From contig NC_135505.1 of NCBI RefSeq assembly GCF_052857255.1, positions 60,803,149 to 60,867,148 on the forward strand: a DNA stretch of 64,000 bases, in the 5' to 3' direction. Below the pieces are notes generated by a model, which worked only from the letters and a program-made list of their open reading frames with translations, was not told where the DNA came from and searched no databases. This DNA comes from Amblyomma americanum (taxonomy: Eukaryota; Arthropoda; Arachnida; Ixodida; Ixodidae). Position 1 is the stretch's first letter; every line of letters starts with the position of its first letter. Position numbers and translations under genes: made by a program. Shown here piece after piece: positions 55,830-64,000 of the stretch.

Positions 55830-57490
55830 CAGTTCTTCCTCTTGATTCCGATTAGGATATCATTAACCCGCGGTTGTTCTCTCACACACTCTTCCCGCTT
55901 CCGGTCTCTTAACGTTGCACCTATACTTTTTCTTTCCATGGCTCACTGCATTGCCCTTCACTTAAGCTGAACCCTTTTCGTTAGCCACCACGTTTCTGCC
56001 CCGTAGGCGAGTACCGGTAAGATACAGCTGTTGTACACTTATCTCTTGAGGGATATTGGTAAACTGCCATTCATGATCTGAGAGAACCTGGCAAATGCGC
56101 TCAACCCCATTCTTATCCTTCTAGTTATTTCCCTCTCATGGTCCGCATCAGCGGTCACTACCTGCCCTAAGTAGACGTATTCCTTTACCATTTCCAGCAC
56201 CTCGCTGCCAATTGTGAACCGCTGTTGCCTTGCTAGACTGTTGAACATTACTTTGGTTTTCTGCATGTTAATTTTTAGACCCACCGTTCTGCTCTGCCTG
56301 TTTAACTCACTGATAATGCTTTGCAATTCATCTCCTGAATGACTCAGCAAGGCAATGTCATCAACGAATTGCAGATTATTTAGGTAATCTCTATTAACTC
56401 TTATCCCCAACTCTTCCCAAATCAGGCCTCGGAATGCTACCTGTAAACAGGCGGTGAATAGCATGGGCGAGATCGTGTCTCAAAAGGGCATTAGTCTGGG
56501 CTAGACGGCACATTTCGCAGGAAAAGGTACAGCGCAAAAAGACGGGAATAAAGGAGCGGACAGACCGCTCCTTTAGTCCCGTCTCTTTGCGCTGTACCTT
56601 TTCCTGCGAGATCGTGTCGCCCTGCCTGACGCCCTTCCTTATTGTAATTTTATTGCTGACTTTATGCAGGACAATGGTAGCTGCATGTGCAGTTGCTATA
56701 GACATCTTCCAGTATTTTCACATAAGGCTATCCTACACCCTGATTCCCCAATTCCTGCATGACTGCCGAGGTTTTAAGTCAAATGCTTTCTCGTAAACAA
56801 TAAAGGCTATATATATAGGGTTGGTTACATTCTACGCATTTTTCTATCACCTGATTGATAGTATGAATATGATAAATTGTCGAATATCCTTTACGAGAGC
56901 CTGCCTGGTCATTTGGTTGATTAAAGTGTAAGGTTTCCCTAACTCTATTAGCGATTACCTCAGTAAAAACCTTGTAGGCAATGGGCAGTAAGCTGATCGG
57001 CCTGTAATTTTCTCAAGTCCTTGGCGTCTCCTTTCTTATGGATTAAGATTATGCTCGCGTTCGTCCAAGCTTCTGGTACGGTCGAGGTCATAATTCATTG
57101 TGCACACAGGGTGGCTAGTTTTTCTAGCACAACCTCCCATCCTTCCTTCAGCACATCTGCTGTTACCTGAGCCTCAACAGCTGCTTGTCCCCTCTGCATT
57201 GCTCTTAAGGCTTTCTTTACTTCCTCTTTCGTTACTGACGGGATGGCGCAATGCTGTTCGCTACTGTCTCTCTCATTAACGTTCCGATTACATTGGCTAC
57301 TGTATAGGTATGTGCAGAACTCTTCGGCCACTTGAACTATCTTATCCATATTACTAAGGACGTCGCCCTCCTTGTCTCTTATCGCATACATCTGTTTTTA
57401 CTTATGCCTAGTTTCCTCTTCGCAGCTTTTAGGCTACCTGCATTCTTTAGCCCATGCTCGATTATCTCCATTGATATCCATGTTTACTAA
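55830..57490 (-). mobile_element. RTE-type LINE fragment, 5'-truncated
   Basis: Minus-strand RT of the RTE clade. IEHGLKNAGSLKAAKRKLG and YAIRDKEGDVLSNMDKIVQV lie at 57490-57310 and TKEEVKKALRAMQRGQAA near 57210. KGVRQGDTIS lies at 56650-56606. LQFVDDIALLSHSGDELQSI holds the catalytic FVDD (frame 56464-56039), followed by a YVYLGQVVTADADHEREI thumb block. Post-RT sequence continues to about 55830. Frameshifts and foldback insertion B disrupt it. No RNase H follows, as expected for RTE. Confidence 0.85.
56480..56605 (+). mobile_element. Foldback (head plus hairpin) insertion B, 13 bp TSD
   Basis: Flanked by GCGAGATCGTGTC at 56467-56479 and 56606-56618, which is RTE coding sequence (GDTIS region), so it is an insertion. 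Head TTAGTCTGGGCTAGACGGCA (56491-56510), then arms 56515-56559 and 56565-56609 that pair over about 45 bases with very few mismatches around a 5-base loop. Confidence 0.88.
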
Positions 57491-57549
57491 TGTCTAACGC
57501 CTCATTAAAAAAACACGCTAGCAAAAAATTGTTGTCTATACTCCTTTAA

Positions 57550-58490
57550 ATGGACACTGATGATAACGCTACCAACTTTTGTTTTGTCAGTAAAATACGA
57601 TGGTTCGGCATTTTCTGGCTTTGTTGCCGCTTCTCCGGCAGCGAAAGGTGCATTTAGTGCTAAGTGATTTGGATTCAAAGTTGAACATTTTCCCGCCGCT
57701 ACGATTCAAACTTGGGACTCGTCTGCTGTCGAAATAGGAGAACGGTGACGTAAAGCGGCGGAAACGAAAGCGAGGATTCCGTGATTGCGAGCGCTGCGCT
57801 CCCGCCTAGCAGCAGCCGGAATGAAAACTATACTGCCGGCTGGACGTTGAATGCCTCCATCAGCAGCTGTCGCCGCTTCGTTAACGTTTGCTCCAACGTT
57901 ACGATGTATTCAGTTCCCGATTCCGACAACGAAGTTCTCGCAAAGAACTGCGGCCTGCATTCTGCGATATCAACCCCACAGAGCGTGCGAGGGCTATGCG
58001 GGCGAGTCTGGCCGAAAGTTCTAGCGCCGAGCGTTGCTGCAACCGCCAAGCCACCGTCACGACTGATGTGTAGTGACCGGTGTGTGCGGAAATATTTAAA
58101 TTTTGTAATATTAGTCCTCGTAGGGCGGGTTATGCAGCCCACCGTCTTCGTATGTTGATGAAGCGAACACGCCGAGCGGTGCGTTTGCTAACGTGGCGGC
58201 ACGTTGAACATTGGCTATACACAGCTCTTTTTTCTTTTCCCAGTTGCGTGCCTCCTAGTGGTTTGGTCGTTCCCCTCGGCTGCGGGACGTGCAAGGCTCG
58301 GAACGCACCGTCGGACAACCACGAAATGGGTACAGATGCCCGACCGGTTTTTCAGGGGGTGCAGTCTCGGGAGAGGCTCCGTCAATCCGCCTGCGCTGTC
58401 AATATCTCAGTGCTGCTAATTGTAGCGGCATGGGCGAGTACTTTGTCCTGCAATGGTGAAAAGGGCCAGAAATGGGCTTCTATCGCACAA
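57550..58490. other. GC-rich unassigned segment
   Basis: Overlapping open frames on both strands (for example 58080-58511 plus) without a family signature. It could be a CpG-rich promoter or exon, but nothing selects one frame. Confidence 0.25.
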
Positions 58491-58499
58491 GGCGGATTT

Positions 58500-58712
58500 A
58501 GGGTTGCTTGACGCCGGAACTTATCTCTGATCCGTCAAGGCACCTGTTGTCAAGACCCTTTTCCCAAGCACCTCACCCCAGAAGAGCCGAGCACCAGGCC
58601 TGGGGAAGTCTTGTAACCATTAAAAAACCGGTGGGTGCCCGGCAGCTCTGGGGATCGAACCCAGCACCTCCCGAATGCGAGGTGGGTGTTCTACCACAAG
58701 GCCACCGCTTCG
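58500..58712 (-). mobile_element. tRNA-derived SINE, second family
   Basis: On the minus strand: A-box region TGGCCTTGTGGTAG (58705-58692), an anticodon-like arm ACCTCGCATTCGGGAGGT, and B box GGGTTCGATCCCC (about 58661-58649). A body follows (GGGCACCCACCGG, T run, TTACAAGACTTCCCCAGG). The head folds like a tRNA but the body is fused to it, so it is a SINE, not a tRNA gene. No TSD identified. Confidence 0.75.
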
Positions 58713-58852
58713 GTTTTTTGTGTGCCGTTGCACGAACTTCGTTTGAGGAGACCACTTAGAGAGGTCCTCTGCTGCTCCGCCTTTGTAAATCGAGATGCAT
58801 AACGAAGCCATGCGGGCACGCAGTCCCGAAGCACCCCAGAACATATGGAAAC

Positions 58853-59060
58853 TAGCTGGCCGCCTGTTGGGCCGCCAATTGCAGGTTTTATTTGACCTCC
58901 AACATTTAAGTTGTCTTTTGTAGCAATAGCTACATTACGGTAGCATTTCGAGCCTTCATAGCTGGCCACCTGTTGGGCCGCCAATTGCAGGTTTTTGACC
59001 TCCAATATTTAAGTTGTCTTTGTAGCAATAGCTACATTACGGTAGCATTTCGAGCCTTCA
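58853..59060. repeat. Tandem duplication, period about 106 bp
   Basis: Copy 1 is 58853-58958 and copy 2 is 58959-59060, beginning TAGCTGGCC and ending CGAGCCTTCA. They differ by two small deletions and a few substitutions. No coding function. Confidence 0.93.
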
Positions 59061-59743
59061 GCGTGGCGGTGGCGGCGCAGACATCGCCACGTGGTCAATT
59101 GGTTGGCCACGTGGTGCGGAGCAGCTGCCGGCGGCGCCGTGATTAGTCACGTCATACGGAGCAGCTGCTGCTGCCGGCGGCGCACCGGTGAAACCGAGCT
59201 GCAACAGCTGTGCGCATGCGCCGTGTCAAGTGGGACGAAGATGAAGAAGGAACGCCCAGATAAATTGAGCGGCGAAATACTGACTTTGCAATTCAACTGA
59301 GCAAGTTCCACTCGTCCAGCTGCAGCTATCGTGTTTAACCAGAGCTAAATCATCGTCAATTATTTCCCGTCTTCCTCGTGTGATGAAAGTGCACTAGTGG
59401 TTTCAAAACAAAACTCACATACTTCAATATCGATCAAAAACGTAACCTTCATGCCCCTTTGTCCGCCTCAGATATATGTGTGTATCTGCTGCTATTTCAT
59501 ATGGAAGAGCTGTCCCTCCTTCGTTTAGACGCGGCCGACCAACTTCATCATCGTGCATCAGGACAGCACCGGCTGTGCGACGAGGGAAGTCTCCCTCATG
59601 GGGGAAGCGGAAGCAGCGACGGGAGCACCACCTCGAAGGCTACGCAGAACTCCGCGAAGCCGGTGAGACTACTCGGGATCCGTCGTGCCTTGCCGCTGGA
59701 CTTCTGGTTCCAGGCAGCGAAGTGAGAGCTTCAAGAAGGGTTT

Positions 59744-59838
59744 TCTGACGGGCTAGTTGGTGTTTCTCGTTCATGATTAAACTGCGCGAAAGAACACCCT
59801 GTCCCCGTTCTTTAGCACAGTTTGATCACGAACGAGAA
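59744..59838 (+). mobile_element. Foldback (head plus hairpin) insertion C
   Basis: Head TTCTGACGGGCTAGTTGGTG, then arms 59764-59795 and 59807-59838 that pair over 32 bases with four mismatches. Weak flanking direct repeat (GAAGTGAG near 59719 and GAAGTAAG at 59836). Same head type as insertions A and B. Confidence 0.7.
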
Positions 59839-60115
59839 GTAAGCGCAGCAAACGCGCGCTCTCGTCCCTTTCCCAAGCAAATTCTCGGGGATGGCTCTGC
59901 CCCAAGAATGCGGCGCGATCGGGAAAAACTGGCCGCCATTGTCAGCGCATACAAATGTTCGCCGCCGATACTTCTGAAGTCGCGCCCCTGCCCCAGCCGA
60001 TAAGCCGGAATCCCTTCTTACGTAGCCTTCTACTTCCGAGAAATGCCTCGTCGATGTTTTGTAGCTAGCTGGCCCGCTCTGCGTGTTATTTGCAAGTGTA
60101 ATAAACAACATATGA

Positions 60116-60484
60116 GTGTTCACGCTTTGCTTGATGGGTGATCAGGCCAAGGACGTCTTCGGAACCTTCAAACTCTCCGGTGAGAACGCTCAGAACCTAG
60201 AAGCCGTCCTGAAGCAGTTCGACAGCTACTTCATACCGCGGCGAAACGTCATTTCTGAACGGGCACACTTCAACACGACGGTCCACAACGACGGCGAGTC
60301 AGTGGAAGACTTCGTAATTGCGCTTCAAACGCTTTCTGAACATTGTGAGTACGGCACCCTTCAAGAGGAACTGGTTCGAGACAGACTGGTCGTTGGCATT
60401 CAAGACCAGAAATTGTCAGCGAGACTGCAACTTGACGCTGATCTTACTCTTCAGAAGGCGCTAGAGAGTATCAGGAAGGTCTAA
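60116..60484 (+). pseudogene. gag: Gypsy (second family) gag fragment
   Basis: 122 codons: GDQAKDVFGTFKLSGENAQN, then FIPRRNVISERAHFNTTVHN, ESVEDFVIALQTLSEHCEYG and VRDRLVVGIQDQKLSARLQL. This is the capsid region of a K02A2.6-like Gypsy Gag, from knowledge of the family. The N-terminal part is missing or diverged upstream. It ends at a TAA, after which the frame resumes 18 bases later. Confidence 0.75.
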
Positions 60485-60502
60485 AACTTTCGTCAGCAGC
60501 AA

Positions 60503-61150
60503 GTGGAGCTTCACCCCGAAACGCTGACCGTCAGCAAAGTTTCATCAGGCAAACAGCAAGTAGGGCACCCCACGAACTCCACTCACGTCAAGGACGGCCG
60601 AGAGCACTTTGAATCAAGGCCACATCCGCGTCCAGCTGACAGCGTTCCCACATCGTGTCGTTGGTGTGGGAAAGAACAACATCCGCGTTCACTGTGCCCA
60701 GCGCGGACGCGGGTTTGCAGGGGCTGCCACAAGAAGAGCCACTTCGCGTCTGTCTGCATGTCACGCCAGGTTGACATCGTTGAAGCATCAGGAACCGACA
60801 GCGAAGGTGGATTTCTCGGAACCGTCTCGTCCTTTGATACGGCGGTATGGGAGACAACCATCCTCGTGCAAGGCCAACCTGTCAAATTCAAGATCGACAC
60901 AGGCGCCGGCGAATCTGTCCTCCCACCTACGACTTTCAGCATGCTCCGACAGCAGCCTATGTTGTCGTGTGCCCCTCGGCAGCTCCACGGTCCTGATGGG
61001 AGACCTCTCGCAGCCAAAGCGCAGCGCGTCTTCAACTCGCCTACCGTGGACGTGAAACGCTCCAAGGCGTCTACGCGGTGGAAGATGTCACACTCCCCTG
61101 CTCGGCAAGCCCGCCATCAAAGACGTGCAGGTGCTAACCTTCGTCAGTGA
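60503..61150 (+). pseudogene. Gypsy (second family) nucleocapsid and protease
   Basis: Two Cys/His motifs, CRWCGKEQHPRSLC and CRGCHKKSHFASVC, are followed by an aspartic protease centre VKFKIDTGAGESVLP and a PDGRP flap-like block. The frame then shifts and is lost at about 61150. Normally reverse transcriptase would begin about here; instead 200 bases later integrase starts. Confidence 0.8.
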
Positions 61151-61364
61151 CGTCTCAAAGCAGGTGAGGACAACCCTGCCCATCAAACAGCATCGCCTTG
61201 AGTGGCTGAAAGATCCCAAAAATCAGATATCATGTGCTTGTATCTCTGAGAACTCTGCACAAAAGAATGGCCTTCCCGAAGAGTTTTGCCCCTTGAAGTG
61301 AGATCCGTCTACAAGCATCGTCAACAGCTCACCGTAAAGGACAATCTGCTACTCTACGCAGCCC
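61151..61364 (+). other. Deletion junction: reverse transcriptase and RNase H missing
   Basis: About 210 bases join protease to integrase. None of the RT motifs (YxDD, LPFG-type blocks) or RNase H motifs is present. Fragments such as LPIKQHRLEWLKDPKN and EEFCPLK suggest remnants from either side of the deletion. Confidence 0.65.
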
Positions 61365-62153
61365 GTGTGGTTGTCCCACTTACGTGGAACACAAATTTTG
61401 CGCCCATTGCACGAAGGTCACTTCGGCATCCCGGAGACCGAGGCCCGCGCTAAGGACTCCGTTTGGTGGCCTACAGTAGCCAAAGACATCGCAACCACCA
61501 TAAAATATTGCCCAGAATGTGTCAAGACGTCCAGCAATCGAAAAATGCCCCTTCAAAGCACTGAGTTTAATTCAAGACCGCACGAGAAAGTTGCAATGGA
61601 CCAAATATTCTTCAGGAGCCACAAGTGGTTAATCGTGACCTATTATTACTCCAGAAAAATGCCCCTTAAAAGCACTGAGTTTAATTCAAGACCGTGGGAG
61701 AAAGTTGCAATGGACTTGTTATTCTTCAGGAGCCACAGGTGGTTAATCGCGACCTATTATTACTCCAGATATCCGGAACTGATTGGTCTAGAGATACAAT
61801 CATCTAGTGAAGTGATCAATCACTGCAAATCAATTTTCTCCTGGCACGGCATTCCAGAGGTGGTAGTCTCCGATAATGGTCCGCAGTTCTCGTCCACTGA
61901 CTTCACTAAGTTTGCTAAAGAATACGGGTTCAAACACGTAACATCAAGCCCAAGCAACGGACTCGCTAACGCTGCTGTGAAAATCATCAAAACATCAATG
62001 AAGACCCAAGACACGTACCTGACCCTCTTGTCCGACAGGTCCACTCCATTGAAAAATGGCTACAGCCCCTCTGAAATTTCGATGGGGAGGCGGTTGTGGA
62101 CAACGATTCCTCACTCCCGGACGGCCTGCTTCCCGTTTGCCAGACGCCACTAA
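61365..62153 (+). pseudogene. Gypsy (second family) integrase with internal duplication
   Basis: The frame includes the zinc-domain residues (LHEGHFGIPETEARAKDSVW, then YCPECVK), the first Asp block (EKVAMDLLFF), and the second (VVVSDNGPQFSSTDFTKFAK). The Glu position is damaged: GLANAAVKIIK has Ala where family members have GxAE or GxVE. A 114 bp direct duplication (61541-61654 and 61655-61768) repeats the first Asp block in frame. Catalysis is unlikely. Confidence 0.8.
61541..61768 (+). repeat. 114 bp in-frame tandem duplication in integrase
   Basis: Units 61541-61654 and 61655-61768 are about 38 codons each (KMPLQSTEFNSRPHEKVAMD and KMPLKSTEFNSRPWEKVAMD onward). The second unit has the family-like WEKVAMDLL. 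The duplication adds a second copy of the first catalytic Asp region. Confidence 0.95.
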
Positions 62154-62590
62154 ACTTCGGAATTTTGAAACCCAAAACTGCGAACAGCAGCGAAGAGACT
62201 ACGATAGATGACATGGCGTATGGACACTTCCGACCCATCTGGAAGGAGATGAAGTCTGGGTTACAGACTTAAAGCGAAAAGGGAACGTGGTGGCACCCGC
62301 AAGCAAGCCTAGGTCATATATATTTGACACTGCGAACGGCACTGCAGGGTGAAATCGAACCCATATCTTATCCCTTTTCTCAAGCCTTCGGTAGAGGAGA
62401 GAGAAAAACCAGACGTCGTACACGAGGAATCTGTATGACGACATACATGAAGACGACCGGGCACTAACACTCCCTGGGACTTCAGTTTCTCCGGAAGATT
62501 CACAAAGAACTTGCGCTGACGCCTCCAAGCGGCACACCAGGTGCGGACATTGCGACATTCCTCCCAAGAGTTTGCTTTTTTTGTTAGGGG

Positions 62591-62738
62591 TGATGATGTA
62601 GAGAATAGCCACATGCAGTGGCTAGGTCGCTTAGCTTGGCTGCGCGCTCGCGTGAGACTCGCGGCGGCTGGCAAGTGTCTCGTGCTCGTGCCGGTATTCG
62701 CCTGGCTGGAATAAACCTGTCTGGTTGGCATCTCAACA
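62591..62738 (+). repeat. Probable short 3' LTR of the second Gypsy family
   Basis: The segment starts TGATGATGTAGAG after AGGGG and ends CATCTCAACA, has an AATAAA at about 62710-62715, and follows the integrase C-terminal remnants at the expected distance. No matching 5' LTR was found upstream of gag, so the ends are inferred from TG...CA and position only. Confidence 0.5.
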
Positions 62739-62863
62739 GTGATTCGTACATGTGCGGCTAGAGGCGGCTGAGGCGAGTCCTGGCCCCGTGATGAAGCACA
62801 CGCTACAGCTTGCGCATCTCCAACGTGAGCCGCGTTCGGGGCAACCTGACGCGTCTCGCCGAG

Positions 62864-63034
62864 TCACACCGCCTCGCGCAGAGTCAGCCGCTGCAGGCCA
62901 GGGCGCCGCTGTGGTCCCCTTGGTTCGGAGTCCGAGGAGGAGCTCGCTGTGCTGCTGTACGATGTGCTCGCCACGTCGTCCTCAGCCATGACGGCGTCTC
63001 CCGACTGGACCGTGTCGCCTGTGCGCCTCAGCAT
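62864..63034 (-). CDS. Candidate host first-exon frame in a GC-rich segment
   Basis: ATG at 63034 (MLRRTGDTVQSGDAVMAEDD) followed by a Ser-rich low-complexity stretch and GPQRRPGLQRLTLREAV, stop at 62864. The frame is open further upstream through an Ala run encoded by the CTG repeat, but without an ATG. High G+C and a Ser/Asp-rich disordered composition fit a 5' coding exon, yet frames are also open on the other strand. No family recognised. Confidence 0.28.
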   Translation of the reverse strand: MLRRTGDTVQSGDAVMAEDDVASTSYSSTASSSSDSEPRGPQRRPGLQRLTLREAV

Positions 63035-63140
63035 GGCGTCCCTGCGTCCTCTGTGCGCACCTGAGTGAGAGCCTGGAGGAAGAGCCTCGGATTGAGTCTG
63101 AGCTGCACTGTTGCTCGGTCTGTCCGTCCTCGATATCAGC

Positions 63141-63143
63141 ACC

Positions 63144-63174
<31 letters not shown>

Positions 63175-63177
63175 CAC
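63141..63177. repeat. Short CTG trinucleotide repeat
   Basis: GCTGCTGTTGCTGCTG-type run of about 11 units with one interruption. It encodes poly-Ala on the minus strand and poly-Cys or poly-Leu on the plus strand. Confidence 0.9.
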
Positions 63178-63409
63178 CGAGCGCCACGTTCGGAATGCAG
63201 CGTGCTGCACGTGGGCTTTGGCCAGCGACGTCCTTTTCTTCTTGTTTCTTCTCCCGGCTATTAGCGACGAAATTTAGGGCAAAAATCGAACTCGAATGTG
63301 TGATGTTGAAGAAACCGTTTTTGAACCTCAGCGCAACAGTGAAAAGCGTGCAACAAGGAACTTCAAAAAGAATGGGCGGGACGCTCAAGCTCCGCCTCAA
63401 GCATATGAT

Positions 63410-64000
63410 GCGGTAGCGTTAACGAGCCCATGTATGTGGTATTGGTATTTCTCAACTTTACATTCATATGCTTATAGGAGCCCTCACACCAGTCCTTCCG
63501 CAACGGTTAAGGGATGTACCACTGTCCTGCGATGGCACACGCTGCCACCGGTGGGGATTCTGCGATCCAAGTTGTTCTTCTCGGGCAATCTCTCGCGATC
63601 AATAATTGATTTAAAAGCCACCTGCCGCGGTGGTTAGTTTGCTCACAATCTGGTGGGCAGATTGTGATTAAGCCACAAGGTCACGTGACCTAGGCGGTCT
63701 ACCTATGTGGCTTCTCCGGCGGATGGCCGGCTACCCGGGCCAGCCTACGCCACGGTCGTCAGTTCCTACGACACAAAGGACTTCTGTTCAATTCTGCTTG
63801 ATCACCTTTTTAACGCGACAGCGTTAGGACTCCTGTTCTACAGAAAGTCCGGCGTCGTCGATGTCGGCGCGCTGAGAGAAAAGACGCGGAAAAGCAACCT
63901 AGGTCGCTTGACCTTGTGGCGTCATCGCAACATGTGAAACCGGATGGCGAGGAAACTTACCACCACGGCAGGTCGCAGTGAAATTAATGATTGTTCGCGT
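63410..64000. other. No gene recognised
   Basis: Unassigned. A small inverted repeat (CTCACAATCTG ... CAGATTGTGA, about 63639-63669) lies here. The right edge may enter another element. Confidence 0.3.

Noticed and set aside
58640..58712. tRNA gene
   Set aside because: A and B boxes are present, but the sequence runs directly into a SINE body and has no terminator where a tRNA would end.

Overview
The window is a stretch of arthropod nuclear DNA. The repeat families suggest a hard tick (Ixodidae). This rests on recognising tRNA-derived SINEs, RNase H-bearing I/R1-group LINEs, RTE, Ty3/Gypsy and Penelope-like sequence from memory, not on a search. There is no operon, bacterial gene, rRNA, CRISPR array or plausible complete single-copy host gene. 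Most coding capacity belongs to transposable elements, many broken and several nested in one another.

Layout. 0-7 kb: a decayed Gypsy pol fragment is split by a 5.7 kb minus-strand LINE (LINE-A) with a 14-16 bp target-site duplication (TSD). LINE-A carries a 174 bp solo LTR. 7-17.8 kb: the most unique part. It holds the 3' coding exon of a C2H2 zinc-finger gene (minus strand), a few weak candidate exons and a (TA)n tract. 17.8-21.8 kb: a second copy of the decayed Gypsy fragment, a GC-rich block, and one copy of an unclassified repeat ('repeat X') that hosts a foldback element.

21.8-44.9 kb: one old minus-strand LINE (LINE-C, about 2.8 kb of recognisable sequence) is spread over 23 kb because four other elements landed in it. 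They are a 9.6 kb Gypsy composite (TSD ACTG), a 3.9 kb hAT-type element (8 bp TSD), a 5.6 kb LINE (LINE-B, 10 bp TSD) and an 854 bp terminal-inverted-repeat element. The Gypsy composite is young: its two full LTRs differ at about three sites seen by eye. It holds an intact pol and a -1 frameshift signal. It is arranged LTR-gag-pol-LTR-gag-(deleted pol)-(truncated LTR).

45-50 kb: LINE-D, same orientation as LINE-C, carrying a SINE with a 13 bp TSD and an (ATT)n-tailed repeat. 50-55 kb: SINE core, dispersed repeats, a Penelope-like hammerhead-type motif and the second copy of repeat X. 55.8-57.5 kb: an RTE fragment carrying a foldback element. 58.5-62.7 kb: a tRNA-derived SINE, a 106 bp tandem duplication, a third foldback element, and a Gypsy element that lacks reverse transcriptase and has a tandem duplication inside its integrase. 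62.7-64 kb: a GC-rich segment that could be the start of a host gene.

The window is therefore best read as an insertion history. The items most worth following are the four-fold nest in LINE-C, the tandem Gypsy composite sharing one TSD, and a small family of 'common head plus hairpin' insertions present three times.
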